Assembly: GCF_017562075.2 (NCBI RefSeq)
Contig: NC_054083.1
Location: forward strand, 46,780,942 to 46,844,941
Origin: Anopheles merus
Taxonomy: Eukaryota; Arthropoda; Insecta; Diptera; Culicidae
DNA length: 64,000 nt
Direction of reading: 5' to 3'
Position numbers and translations under genes: made by a program. Positions 25,655 to 39,017 of this stretch are shown here, one piece after another. Each line of letters begins with the position of its first letter. The first letter of the stretch is position 1. The notes under the pieces are model-generated. The model had not been told where the DNA came from. It was given only the letters and a program-made list of their open reading frames with translations, and did not search any database.

Positions 25655-27278
25655 TCCGGCTCACGCGCTATAATTGTAGCTTTTGCACTCTTAGCCAGCG
25701 AGCGTCAATGGCAAGATTTACTTCCTCTCGGTGGGGATTTGCTCAATTTTTCACCAAGAAAGCTGCCATAATTTATTCATAACCCACGGGCGGTAATGAT
25801 GCTTATGGTGTACTCTTTCTTTTCTTTTTTCACTCGAACGAATCCTCCCGTGCGCTATACTATTTGTTATTCGTGAATCCTTTGGGCACGGCACACTGCT
25901 GGAAGCGTGGTGGGCCAAAGAATTAGCATCGCTTGTACAGAGCTAACCCAACGTGCCAACCTTCTGAGCCCCGTCGTCATCTCCCGGGAGGGCGAGCGTT
26001 AGGCACACCGACCGGCGTCCGGCGAAGCCAACGCTTCTGGTAGTGGCTAGGCAAAGCTATATATTACACAAAATCACTTGTAAAGCACAGTGTGAGCGTT
26101 ACTAGCCTGGCGCTGGCTGAGGGAAAATGTATGCTCGCACACCACACACCATAGTAGCCACGCGTGCTGAAGCACTATCGTACATCGGCTCTAGCAGCGC
26201 AAGCCAAGGTTGCAGCCAGGCGTTGCCTGCGCTGCCCAACCGATGCACAGTAAAAGTGACCGAAGATACCCGCAAAGCGCACAGCGGGATTTCACATTGA
26301 TCATTCCCAGCAGGGAGAAGGGTAGAGGTTGACTGGTGCGCTTGGTATTGCGTTGTAATAGAATTAAAATACGGAAATTTATGTTTATTCTCGGGCACAA
26401 ACCACTGACCGAAACCGACAACTGGGAACGAGGCGAGAGAGCGCGCGTAATATTTATTTGAACATGAGGCCCCTGTTTTACGTCTCGCGGGCAGTTGTTG
26501 TGGCTTTGAAGGGCGAATGTTTTGTTGCTGGTCGTCCACCAGTTGCTACCAATTGGGTACACGTTTCGAAAGATCTTGAGGAGCCGTTTTAGATACGTTT
26601 AAGAGGTAGTAAATCTATTGAGAAACATTATAATGAAACATAATTTGTAAGCAAGTGTTGATGTTGGAGAGCTTTAAAATGTACTTTAAGGCATGTCCAC
26701 AGATGATTAAAGATCAATTCAACTTTATCTCTTTTAACACTGATTTAATAATCCTCACACATCTACCACCACAGGATAGGTTATTCATCACCACATAAAT
26801 CACTTTATCCGAGCGTTTGAATAAAGAACTCAAACGTGCCGAAGAATGCAAGAATCACTGCCCGGCACAAGAAATCACTGATCTATCCAGTAGAAGGGGA
26901 TAAAAAGCATTGAACACCCTCCTAGTCGAAGTCCCTTAGCTATGGAAAACGATAGCCGCCGGGATTTAATCGACTTCAAACCTAGGTGCAGCAAGCTCAA
27001 ATCCACAACCAACTCACATGCCATGCCGATACCAATGGGGGCACGGATCCTTTCAACCTGTCTTCCTTGCACACCAACACACACACACGCTCACAATGCT
27101 CGTTTAAAGAGCTTGCACTAACCGATGCAAGAAGCTACCCTAGATTGAATATATCGCATCGCATCCTTAACCCCGTACAACGATGCACTCCACTCTAGGG
27201 CAGGTTTACAAATGTTCCTAAAAAGGGTCAGAATTTATGTCCAATACGACCATTATCGACTGATGGGATAGTTTTACC

Positions 27279-27358
27279 CTGGTAACACAGATCCAACCAA
27301 GCAGCGAGAGCAACCAGGAAGCAGTCGTACTCGCTGCCGTTGGTTGGATTTTCACCAA
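27279..27358 (+). ncRNA. Hairpin, possible small-RNA precursor
   Basis: Arm ATCCAACCAAGCAGCGAG (27291-27308) pairs with CTCGCTGCCGTTGGTTGGAT (27330-27349). That gives 8 + 10 base pairs with a two-base bulge, around a 21-nt loop. TGGT and ACCA outside the main stem could extend the pairing. The size fits a microRNA precursor but I recognise no known microRNA in it. Either strand could be expressed; an inverted-repeat remnant is the alternative. Confidence 0.3.
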
Positions 27359-30300
27359 TCGGGATCAAAGAAAGATTCCAACAATTGATTTAACGCTGCA
27401 TCGGTACGGTTTGTTCGCTGAAGGGATTCACTCGGTACATTGTAAAGCAAGGGAACAATGCAATGGAGATAAAACGTAAAGCTCTACCTCTAGGCTGTAG
27501 CACATTAAATCAGTGCCAGGAAAAAAAGGTCCTAAATAACACGATCTATTAGAAATAAGAAAGTGTAAAGAGATTTTATTACATTCCTGACAAGAAGGGA
27601 AGGAATTTGTTACAGATATCAAGCAAACAAATCTTACTTGATACAGATATCAAGCAAACAAAGCAAAGATACATTAAATTGGATACATATTCAACACATT
27701 TTGTGATACATATTTCTACTTTAAAATAGGAGATGCTAAAACCAAATCAGGAATACAATGCTTCACAGAATTGGTGAAAAGCTTGGTTTCCAAAGGGGAA
27801 AGTCTTCCTATTTTCAAGTACAGGTAGCCATTATTACCATCAGGTGGCAATAAATATCAATAACAGCCATCCCGACACGCGCAAATCCTCTCTACCCGAA
27901 GAAAACTAATACTTAACACTATGAGCCCAATTGTAGGACCGTCTGTCCTTGACATTTATCTTTGTTGAAGACATATAGACGTATCTGCTCTATTACGTGC
28001 TGACTATGCTTTACTTTAACTGTATGTCCTGTATTCATTTACAAGCTGAAATAAGACTTCAACAAATCGAGTTTTAAACAGTTTTTCTTAGTATCTTCTA
28101 CAAGTGTGTCACCCTTAAGCATTTGTATTCCTTTTCTTTTCAGCTTTTCGTTCTCAGAAAAAATACCAAAAATGAAACCAGATAAGTATGTTCACTTCAA
28201 GGCCACCATACGTTCGCAACGTCTTGTCCCGGCCCTTGGCACCGAGGTTGCTCATCGGCATTCTGTAAATTTATAACCAACATTCTATTGCTTTTCCTTT
28301 TGGCAACACACACACTGTGCTTTCCTTCTGCTCACCGCATCAACCGCACAGCCGAGCGATCGCATTTCATGAGGTTTTATTTACCCTTTCATTTCACCCC
28401 CGTTTTCGGAGATAAAATTACAGTTTTCGCTTTCGAGCGACCTGAAGCGACCCGAACCCCCGACGCTAGAGCCATGAAAAATCCAGCCAACCAATGCGAC
28501 GACACTGTTGTACCCGGTTCGGTTGGTCAGGTTCGGTGATAGCGATTTTATTGCCCAGAACGCACACAGCAACACGGGGAACGTGGGTCCAATGGCTGCC
28601 GTAAAATTGTCAAACGTATATTGACGAGCTTCGGTCAATATCGGCGAACGGGGCCGATCCCGTAATGTGAACAACACGAAGGTTCTGCTCGCTTGCCAAG
28701 GGGACACGCTTCACGTTGGACCTAACCGAACGCCACAGGCCGAACTGGTGATGGTGGGCCGGTAAAAATATACAATATATGACAAGTGAAATGACAGATT
28801 TTACGCTGTCGTATGATCGATAGTGGCCGGCTATAAGCTTTTATCAGCCCACAACCATTCTGCTTTTTGCTCGTGCTTGTTCCGTGAGGGGGTCATCATT
28901 CTGCGGCACCTGGAACGAAAGCAAAAAAAAAACACACACACAGAACCAACATTAACTTCGAACGGCGCACGGAAGCAACAGTCACCCTTTTTGCCACCAA
29001 ACCCATTTCGTTCCCGCTCTTCCCAAGCGATGGCATTTGTATAAAATAATTAATTTCTTTTGTTTCGCTGAATTTAATATCATTTTGCAGATCCGCTCGG
29101 AAACAAAAGGGGTTGTATTTTTTACGGAATAAATTAATCCAACCAACGACCATAGGCGGATCGGCCCCGAGAGCTTGTTCGGCCCGAACTGTTTGCCGGT
29201 GGGTGTATCGGACTGTTGGGGTGAGCCTGTCACGCAGGGTTGGAAGAGGTTGGATAAAACGTTCAAACCATTGGGCCGATGGATGTGGGGGTGGGGGGGG
29301 GGCAAGGGCGAAAGTCACAATGCGAGAACTGGCTTTGGCCGTTACCGACTATCGGTGGGCTATATTACACTGATTTATGATTATGTTTTCCATCATTTGG
29401 GTTTAGTGAAATGGGTGAGTTGTTGCAAACGAACGGAACAGGCGGCTCGGGGCAACCGGGGTGATAAGGAAAGCGGCCGGAAGGACGCACTAAGCCCGGC
29501 CCAAGACTTACGATCACACAAAGCATAAAGTGATCCTCACCATCCCCGTCCCTCTCAGTTCGCAAAGCTCCGCAAAGCGAAATCGAGTGGATGGGTTTGG
29601 ATATTTTCGGTCCCATGCTGCTAAGCGCTGCGCTGTTAAATGAAATGCAAATGATACATTGCCTAACATCTGATGTTTTTGAAGGCAAGAAATAATGGAG
29701 GGGGGGGGGGGGAGGAAATTTTGGCATTCGCCGATTCGTCGAATATTAGCACACAAAAAATCGGGCAACATGTCGTTAGACAAAACTATGCACAAATTTG
29801 TTGGGCTTGGTTTTTCTTTCGAGTGTGGTTGTTGTTTTAACCATTTCCTAAGCCCATTCAGCACCGATAGTTGTAGATAATATAATGCCCATACCGTTGA
29901 ATATGCTGCTGCACATTAATGGTGCGGAGGCAATAAAAGCCATTAATTTGATAAACAAAGCCCCGCCGCTGGGGTAGTGTTGTATAACGATCAAGCAAAG
30001 CATCGCGTTTGAACGAGCGCAACAATCGTTTTGTTTTTTGGTTTGGGAATAGTATAAAACATGCTCCAGCATGGAACAGATGCCTCATCAATGGATCGAC
30101 TATAAAATGATGATTACAAATGAGGAGGGTTTATTAATTTATGTTGAACGTTATTATATTGCTCAAAAGCTGAGGCTTGTTTATAGTTGGATGACATTTA
30201 GCGATTTATATTATATAAAACGTTCAATTTTCCGTCAATTGCTGAGACATATTCAATCACAGTTCAATCAAAGTCTATCATTAAAAGCAATACAAAACTT

Positions 30301-30480
30301 GCTTTACTGTTGATAAAATATTTAATGTAATCAATTATGATTCACACATTGAGAAAATGTCCTGCTCTATTGATTAAAACTTTGAAAATGTTTTTTTAGT
30401 AATTAAAAACATTCTTTTAGATCGATTTTGACACAGTGACACGTCAACACCGCCTAAATGACGACCTCCCTTGATTTTAT

Positions 30481-30497
30481 TTGCATACTTTTAGGCG
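30481..30497 (+). promoter_or_regulatory. Su(Hw)-like motif
   Basis: TTGCATACTTTTAGGCG; an inverted right half-site (CGCCTAAATG) lies at 30451-30460. Confidence 0.65.
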
Positions 30498-30675
30498 TGT
30501 TTTTGCCGTACCGTAAGTAATCAAGAGATACTAATGCTACCAAATCAACAAAAACTAGTTTTTCATCGAATGAAGAGTGGCTTAAAATTATGACAAATAT
30601 TATCTATATCGTAATACTGCTTGTCGTATTCACTAAAAAGTTCTTGCAAGCAAATAATTAAAAAATTAATTTATA

Positions 30676-30692
30676 TTGCATAAATTCAGGCG
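30676..30692 (+). promoter_or_regulatory. Su(Hw)-like motif
   Basis: TTGCATAAATTCAGGCG. Confidence 0.6.
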
Positions 30693-30983
30693 CACTCAAC
30701 AGCGTTTTGTGATCATACTACTGATATTCACTATTGCCTTGCAGGTCTATTTGACAGGTCTAAATGAGAGTCGATCTTCATATGACCATGCAGGAGTCGT
30801 CGACGTGCTTACTATTAGACCAAACAAACCATTGTGTAAATTTGAGCATTTTGTTCAGTCTGTCTGTTTATCTTCTCTCCCGCTAGTAATCTGGTTTCTG
30901 AAAAAAACCCTTCACCACCTCCCCCGGCACCTTAAAGCCACATCAGTTAATCAGGTTAAATCCGCACGTCTCAAGTTGTGTAA

Positions 30984-31230
30984 TTAATTTTTGTTTCTTT
31001 CGCTCAGCACCTTCAACGATATGTGCTGGATCAACTTCAAGCACGCTCCATTCATCTCGCTCGAGCTGCGCGTTACTTTTTTTTTGCGCTCCGTATGACC
31101 CATGACGTCCATTGCGGCTGTAGCACCAACCACTTCGTTTATAACCGAAGCAGAGTAGTTCAAAGTCGGTAGCGTCACGTCCTCGCCTAACACTAGCTGA
31201 GCGGCAGCTTCGGAGCCCTGGCTAGATCCC
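30984..31230 (-). CDS. Possible coding exon of unknown function
   Basis: Open minus-strand frame of about 82 codons, longer than the part beginning at its first usable start. It contains a non-repetitive stretch (QLVLGEDVTLPTLNYSASV...) and ends in a basic, helical-looking tail. A possible acceptor (ATCTAG) lies near its upstream end. No homology recognised; it may be a chance open frame. Confidence 0.2.
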
Positions 31231-33851
31231 GCACAATTAAGTCACCGAATGCAGGCCGGCAAACGGGCACGACGAATCCTCCGCAATCTAATTAAGTAAT
31301 TACACACATTAAATTTTATACAACCTAGAATGCGCGTTTGTGTGGCACCGGTTTCTTTTTTTTACTGTCCCATTTCCTGCCGCAACTGCTGTGCACCGGA
31401 AGAAGTGCACACTCCGAACCCGGCAGCTAATCGCAGGTATTTTCGCAGGGTGCACTGATATGCGAACTATCTTGAGGTGGTGGTGCTTCATGTCACCTCA
31501 TTCTTTCGATTTTCCTTGAACTTTACTTCACTTGCACTTCGCTCGAGGTTGTACAGGTTCCGTTAGCACTCTTTGCTGGTGTTCATGAGCGCCACGGTCG
31601 CTCGCCTTCTTCGCGATGCTGTTGCGTGTTTTATAGCACAAAAACTAATCGCCCTTCAGCTATGCGAATGGTTGGGTCGAGTCTTAAATGGGCCCGTTGG
31701 TCACTCGGTGACATTGTGCTGGAGAGTTTTTGTTCCTTGCGGCCAGCGTACACTTTCCGTGATACATTCTTGGTTGTTGTTGTTTTTTTTTTAGATTCTA
31801 CTTTGTAAGTGGATTAATTTTCATATCCTTTCCTCGCAGCGCAGCACAACAACGCTTACCAACAGAACAGGCAATGAGCGAGAAACGAGCCAAAATTGGG
31901 TAAAATAAAATTGCATTAAGAGTGCCATCGTTTAGCTCCAGCGAGATTGAATAAGTGGCTTATTTAGTACAGCGAGTTACTCGTTACTTAGCTTGCTTCT
32001 TAATAAAGCTTAGTATGCTTTACTGCCAGTTGAGCTTTGTTGTGAGTGTAGTGAGTAATTGTCAGAGTTTTGCATGCTGCCATCTTGTGTTCTACAAAAT
32101 AAAATACAAAATTATATCATAATTTCAGTAATCAATTTATTAACATAATTTCAAACATAATACATTTTGAAAATGCCCGTTGTTCTAAATATATATAAAA
32201 ATTTACTGCACATCACGTGCTCACGATTCGGTCAATTTGGATTTGAGCTTCCTTTCCTTCTCCCTTCACTTCATCTCTTTCTTTTGCTATCTCCCTCTCT
32301 TTACCTATCTCTTTATATCACTTTCTACCTCTACCGCTCTGTTGTTTTCACACGACCAGTTAGTCCTTTATTGCAAATGCGATGCAAATGTGCAACCTAT
32401 TGAGCATTTAAATAAATCATGCAACACTCAAGCGAACATAATTGAATAAATATTTTTCGTTTTATAATGAGATTAATAATAAATTTCAATTTGTGGAGCA
32501 GGACGATAATGTGCGACTGGGGGCATGCTGTAGTTCGGGCTACGCAACACAAAAGCGAATGCGCAAATTATTATTCACCTGGCCCTGGAGGACGGAACAA
32601 TTTCCGCCACATTGATGAAAAAAAAAACCCCACAGACAGGAATGAAGCGCTGGGTGCCTCCCGATTTAAATGTTAGTGCAAACTGGCTTGACAAATTAAA
32701 ACGAACCCGAGAGCAAATAAACCCATCTACAACAACAAAAAACACTCCCGTTCAAATGCATAAACTCGACAGTAAGAAGAAAAAAAGCTGCACAAATGAC
32801 ATGCCGTTCAAAATGATTCAGTCAAATGCGATCGGGTTTTTTTTTACATTTTAATTCGATCGTTTTTATTTTTTTGCACTGCGCATATTTTCATTCGATT
32901 TTACCATATTGGTGGCAGCTTTGGTGACGGTTGGGCTACCAGCGCATATCAGCACAATCTTTGCACGCTGATGCAGCACTTTTCTACCGGCGCCATGTGG
33001 TGAGAATATCGCACGCTTCTCGCCCTCGTCCCCTCAATTACCGTGGCCAGCAAAGGAAGGGACCATTTTCTACTCCCAATGCTCGAAAGATCTTTCGCCG
33101 AAGCTCATTTTGCAAACGAATTCCACATTTGAATCAGCATTATCTTCATCCATATTTATAAATATAACGAATTTGTCATTTGCAACGACGTGTGTGGCTT
33201 TCCCGTGGATTGGATGCCCTGCGCTTGCTTGCCCATACTCCTGCCATTCCTTCTATACCGCTCCGGCATTCGCTTAAACCTTCTTTAAAATGGGTTGCAC
33301 TTAATTCACAAAGTGGACAAAAAAAGAAAAAAGAAACCCCACCACGCACAGCCACAGCACAGCTTTCGTTGCCCTTTGCCAATGGGAACATGAAATAAAA
33401 TGTTAAGCTTTTATTTTCAGTTCCCGGCAACCTGTCAATAAATTGAAGTGAAAAGAGCGGGCGAAATAAATGAAATTGCAACCTCAACGTACCGTTTACC
33501 GGTGAGTGCGAATGTGTGCCACACATTCGAGCACAATTTATTAATCAATTAAAACCAACGGCCATTAAGTGCGTGACCATGTCGCGAGTGTCATCGAAGC
33601 TGCTTCTTTGCTGTGGTTTGACAAGTGTGGACCAGAAAAAAAGTAGGTAACCTTTGACAGTGAGTGCTTATGAAAAACTAATAAAGGTTTTGTGCTATTC
33701 GATACATTGATGGATGAATTTTAAAAGTATTGCATCCCGCTGCAGATTGTTGTATGCATACATACATCTAAGAAGCTTTTGTGTGTCATTTTTTACAAAT
33801 ACTCCTTACTGACACGAAGTATACTTTTATTTAAGAAATTAAGAGCTCTGC

Positions 33852-33868
33852 TTGCATACATTTTGGCG
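33852..33868 (+). promoter_or_regulatory. Su(Hw)-like motif
   Basis: TTGCATACATTTTGGCG. Confidence 0.6.
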
Positions 33869-33927
33869 TTGTGCTTTAAAGCAAGATGCTTTAAGCTAAA
33901 ATCGGTGTGGGTTTTTCTTTTTGACAA

Positions 33928-33944
33928 CGCCTAAATGGCTGCAA
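33928..33944 (-). promoter_or_regulatory. Su(Hw)-like motif, GCAGCC variant
   Basis: Minus strand TTGCAGCCATTTAGGCG; it shares the rare TGCAGCC core with the copy at 34155. Confidence 0.5.
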
Positions 33945-34154
33945 ATAGGTAAGCGTTCAATAAAGGCACTTACTTTTCATGTTTTGTAGTTGCATACGTA
34001 TAAGTTAATTGTATAACACATCGACTGCCAACAACATCCATTCATGAGTATAATTGGATTTGATGGACAGCTATTAACTGTATGAATGCATTTGCTCTAA
34101 CTTGATCTAAAAACTACTACCTAGCTACACCGTCTACACCAAACATGATTCTGC

Positions 34155-34171
34155 ATGCAGCCATTTAGGCG
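34155..34171 (+). promoter_or_regulatory. Su(Hw)-like motif, GCAGCC variant
   Basis: ATGCAGCCATTTAGGCG, the inverted twin of 33928 (16 identical bases). Confidence 0.5.
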
Positions 34172-36487
34172 CGATCTTCATTCTTCTTTTCAAGAATAAT
34201 TTTAGATTTTTTTGGCTTTCTATTTTAGATTTAGAAAGCTCTCTATCCATAATATCACAGTACAAATCTGCTAAATCTAGGCACCACACCATTCCGTCAC
34301 ATATATGACTAATTCCTTGAAATGCAAATAAATTTCCCCGTTCCGAATTCGTGTAATTGTCCCACCGTCAATCAAACGCAAAGTACGCTTGCCAGAACAA
34401 CGGGTAGACCGCCTACCTAGATGACCCGCTCTATACCGTACCGTACTAATTCATTGCCCTCCCCTCTACGCCTACTGTACCGTTTCATATTGATCTACGG
34501 TGCGGCTTTTGTAGCGTGAAATGAAACCATCGAAATCATAGCCGGATTAAACCGCTTCCACTGTTCAAATCACCACAGCAAAACGCTGGTTTCGGGTAAT
34601 TGTTCATTACAGAGACATCCGTCGAAAGCGAAAAACCAGATCCCACAGGCCAGTCTGTCCAGCCCGAAAACACGGGTGCATGTTTGGCGCTGTCAAATTA
34701 ATCCCACAGCCCGCGTGCGGCCTGTGCAAGGGGGCTCGTCACCGACCGCAACAAACGCAAACAGACTATTGCGTACCAGAAGCAAAAAAATCGCTCAGGA
34801 TTAAGGCATTGCATTTTATCATCATCGTCATGTTTCACCACTGCCGCTTTACCCAAGCACCAGTCTGCTCGGCCAGACTGAGGGCTGATGTGGTATGGAA
34901 CGTGTCTCCGTGGGTCGTGGACGATGTCGTTCATGTTCCGGGGGTCATAATTTTGCTCCGGGGCATCGGACATGCGGGCTCGGTTTTACCATTGTCCATG
35001 TGTGTATGTATGTGTCTGTGTGTGCATGTAAATTTTTCAACCAGACTCATCGATGGATACAGACTGAACGACGATAGGGTAAAACAGTTGCCACCTGGGT
35101 ATAGGGAGGGATGTTTCAACGGACGAACACATAACCAAAACAACAACAAAATACATCATGCACTGCGACCGTTTATACTGTCACCGGAGGCAGACGTGTT
35201 TCCTTTTTTTTTTTGCATGGTTTTGTTTCACTCATTGTGCTGGGAATTGATTTTTTTGTTGTTGTTGTTGTGCATCGTTCATCTGTTGTTCCTATATTCA
35301 TTTTACTCTCATTACGTGCTCTGCATTACGTACCGTACACTGGAACCAGCCGCTCATCACCCGAGCGCTGGAAGTGAATTACGACGAATTTATGATGATG
35401 TTGATAACGATGATAACGATAATGATGATCACGCCGTCGCAGCTAATGGGGCGAAGGAAGGATGGCTCGATTAAGCGTGGCAAGGACATTGGATGAATTT
35501 TAACAGACCCCGTCCCCCATTGCTGTAGCCCTTCCCCTCCCCCCGTTTGCTTTGTTTGCCAACGTATTGCGGTGCTGATGCGGTAGCCGTTGTTAATGGT
35601 CCAAGCGCACCTCCAGCGCGCCAAACTCAGCTGTTGTGTTTTAATTTTAAACTGCGGCACAATTCCATACCCTCCACCCCCTCCCGGAGCAAAAACACTG
35701 CAGGCGAGGGGCAAAACTGGGCAAATTTTTATAGCACCATACGTTCTGCCCAAAATGACCCTTTGCGCACCGTTTGGCTGCGACACATAAGGCAGGGCCA
35801 AACTTTATGCCAGCCTTGCCTTGCCTTGCGCGCGTTCAATGCAAGCGTGTAAGTGCCGGTTTTCTCGACTGCATCAATTAGCATTCCACGGGGGGGGAGG
35901 TGTGAAAACGGAAGCCCATTTGCCTGCAATGGAAATAAAACTGTCTCGGTGTTGGCTCGGCACTGGGTGGTTCCGGTTTTGAAAATTCAAATGCCTGCAA
36001 ATGCCATCTTTATGCACTGCCCGGGACCAACTGGTGCTGTGCTCTCCCGACTTGCCTTTGTGCGGAATTTACACCACGCTGAAGCGAAGACGCGCACTGT
36101 CTCTGCAACCTCTGGGCTGGATGCTGATGGTTCAGAGTTTTTTTTTTTTTTTTTTTGCTGTGTGCTTTAGTGTTGTGCAACGGTTTTAGCTTTGGTGCAT
36201 TATTTAAATTTTGTTAACCGATGGGAATTTTTTCCCGCGCCCACTGGGTGCACATAAAAATTCACCAAAAATGTAAAATTATAATCGCATTGCTGTGCAA
36301 TTTTCCTACGACCGGACGGATTAATGCTTTCAAGGTTGGAGGCAATCTGGGCGGAGGATGAAGGATAAGAATGTGGTTTAATTTTACATATTCCGGCCAT
36401 AGCGGGCATCGTTTGTAATGCTAGCAATATGAGAAGGAAATATATTAACTCCCTTGAGCATTTTCAGCTTCGTTCTGGAAGCTGAAG

Positions 36488-36504
36488 CGCCTAGAAGTAT
36501 GCAA
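36488..36504 (-). promoter_or_regulatory. Su(Hw)-like motif
   Basis: Minus strand TTGCATACTTCTAGGCG; inverted pair with 36586. Confidence 0.55.
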
Positions 36505-36585
36505 TATGTTCGTTTAGTTTTAAACATTAGTCAGATACTCAATAAGACGCTTTAGCTCCTTATTAACACTTCGTTCGAAATTACT

Positions 36586-36602
36586 TTGCATACTTTCAGG
36601 CT
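36586..36602 (+). promoter_or_regulatory. Su(Hw)-like motif
   Basis: TTGCATACTTTCAGGCT. Confidence 0.55.
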
Positions 36603-37550
36603 CCCTACAGCGTCAAAGACCCATCGTAACAATACAACAATTATTGCATCAACGAACGCATTGACCACACCACCCGCACAGCTACTACCGTCCACTCAAT
36701 TTAATACATTATGGTTGCATTTGATAATTGCGGTCCCGCCCAACCCCACGCGCTCACAAAACCGTGCACAGCCACAGCCAACAAAAACAAGCAAGCCCAG
36801 AAAGCGAACGTACGGTCGGGCAGCCGAAACCAGCGTGCTAACTATCGAGAAAAAGGTAGCGTAGCAACAGGCGAAGAAGAAAATGATAAATAAATTTAAA
36901 AATAAAAGCTCCACCCGCCAACTGCTGCGGGTGCCGGGTTTCCGGGGTTCAGGCGCTGGGTTCGGTGCGCGGCTCAGCCAAGCCATTAATTAGTTTACCG
37001 TAATTAAATTAGTTTTCATGGCATTCAATCACGTTTCATCCGTTAAATTGCGACGAATTGAATTTCGCTCGAGCGGATGGGCTCTGTGTGTGCGGTTGGT
37101 TAGGTCCGGAGGTTTTTTTTCCTTCCTCCTTTTCTTTGCTCATCTTCATCCTGGGGATGCTTTGGTTGGTTTGGGTCGACCATGGTTCGAGGCCTACCGT
37201 CTGCGGTTCGCGTACCGAATTCGGCAAGCGTTCTTTTCAATGCATACAAATACAGTCTACGAAGGACGCATTTTAAACTGCGGGATGGTGTTTGGCGTCG
37301 GTGCGTGCCGGTGCTGCTGCAGCGTGATGCGTGTCAGTTTGGAAGATTGGAGCGGATGTGCAACTGGTGGTTGGTTTAGATGGTTCGGACGTCTTAAAGC
37401 TAGATGGAGCGAAATACTTATGGGTAACATTGCTTGAAAATGGTGTAATATACGTAAAAGGGGATGAATATATAACAGGTATGCGTAAATTGACAGTGAT
37501 GAAATAAGTAATGCTCTTAAAACGCACAACATAAGGCGCACTGTTTCTTA

Positions 37551-37567
37551 CGCCTAAAGTTATGCTA
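37551..37567 (-). promoter_or_regulatory. Su(Hw)-like motif, AACT variant
   Basis: Minus strand TAGCATAACTTTAGGCG. A weaker copy (minus TTGCATACAGTTGGGCG) is at 37957-37973. Confidence 0.55.
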
Positions 37568-39000
37568 TTGAAAATAATCATTGGTCTAATGTGCCCTTCA
37601 CCTGATTTTCAAGAATCAAACAATAAATGTTTGAATTAATGTATAACCCACCATATTTCCATGGTGCTCATCTCATTGATGAACGATATCTCATGTTCTA
37701 TCTACCTTTGACTATAATTATCTACAACAAACCGATTATTTCACCAAATAACTTCAGAGCATCCACACGGCAACAGGATAGCGAACAACCACCCAACGCT
37801 TGCAAACACATGCACACTTCCCATAATCTCATTAAACACCGGGTAGCACGGTGTTTGATTACCTGCGCTTACCAGGGTGTATGAATTACTCCCGACTGCC
37901 TCGGTAGGCGTTCAATGTACGCGCGGGCAGGCTACGCGTTTAATTGGTTTTCTGCGCGCCCAACTGTATGCAATCCCGCAAACCCACACGCACATCTTCG
38001 GGTTTGAGTGATAACTTCAAAGTCGCGGCCTCTGCTCGATGGCTTTAATTTGCTACTCTAAGTAGCAAACGTGGTTGTTGTGTGCATGTGTGTGTGTGTG
38101 TTTGAATATGTCTTTGTGTGCTCGTTGCTACGAAGTCAAATTTTATGGCCGCACCATGATAAGGATCCGCTCGCTCTCATATTTACCTCAATCTCACCTC
38201 CCACCCTCACAAACCAATCCCGCCCGATGATGGACGATGACGATGCGGTGATTTATGTGCACGGTTACAGTGCACCCCGCCACAAACAATCACACCCGTG
38301 GGTGACGTGCGTGGCGTTGCCGTTTGAATGTTGTCGCGGTCGAGCATGGCGAGAGAAAGCGCGACTTTTACCAAGCATACCTGTTTGGCTACGATACGCC
38401 TTATCGTGATTGCTTTCGGGGCAATAAATTTCACCACCCAAAATCCGTCTCCGCAGTAATCGGATCCGCACGCATGCATCGTTTGGGAAGAGCGCCACTC
38501 GAAAAGAATTACATGTGAACAGTGTAGTGGGGCACTCTCGATGCTGAAAGATCGCCAGCCTCTCGATGCTGAAGTGCGCCGCTAGGTTAGAGGACAGCAA
38601 CGTGCACAACGGCGTCGTCGTCGTTTTCGTCTTCGAGTACGTGAGTTACGTTTGCTTGTAATACGACACACACAAAAAATAGGCGAATATCGTCCTGCTA
38701 TTGCTACTAGCAGCTTTCCAGGAATCGAAAAGAAACCCATGCTCGTTTGCAGAGTGGATATAATTCAGCCAAACCCATTGTACTGGGCTTGCTATTGGTC
38801 TTATTGAATTCGTCCTGACTGCTGTCCGTTGTAACGAAGCAATGTATAATTTGATGCAGCCAAACTGTTGCTAAATTACGTTGTAAGCGAGCATACAGAA
38901 TTCCCCAGAACAAGGATTCCATTGCTCGTCGTTTTATGAGACTTTTTTCGAAAATGCTACTTGGCACATTGCCTACTTTTATTTGCTTTCTCTATAAATA

Positions 39001-39017
39001 CGCCTCAATGTATGCAA
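39001..39017 (-). promoter_or_regulatory. Su(Hw)-like motif
   Basis: Minus strand TTGCATACATTGAGGCG. Confidence 0.6.

Larger units (their letters stand above)
23195..30450. other. No supported gene
   Basis: Contains the hairpin at 27.3 kb, a 21-bp direct repeat (27611 and 27642) and G-rich tracts at 29285 and 29700. No motif copies between 25654 and 30451. Confidence 0.55.

Noticed and set aside
34680..35474. 264-codon plus-strand open frame
   Set aside because: Low-complexity Leu and Asp/Asn runs, no recognisable domain, no promoter or splice support.
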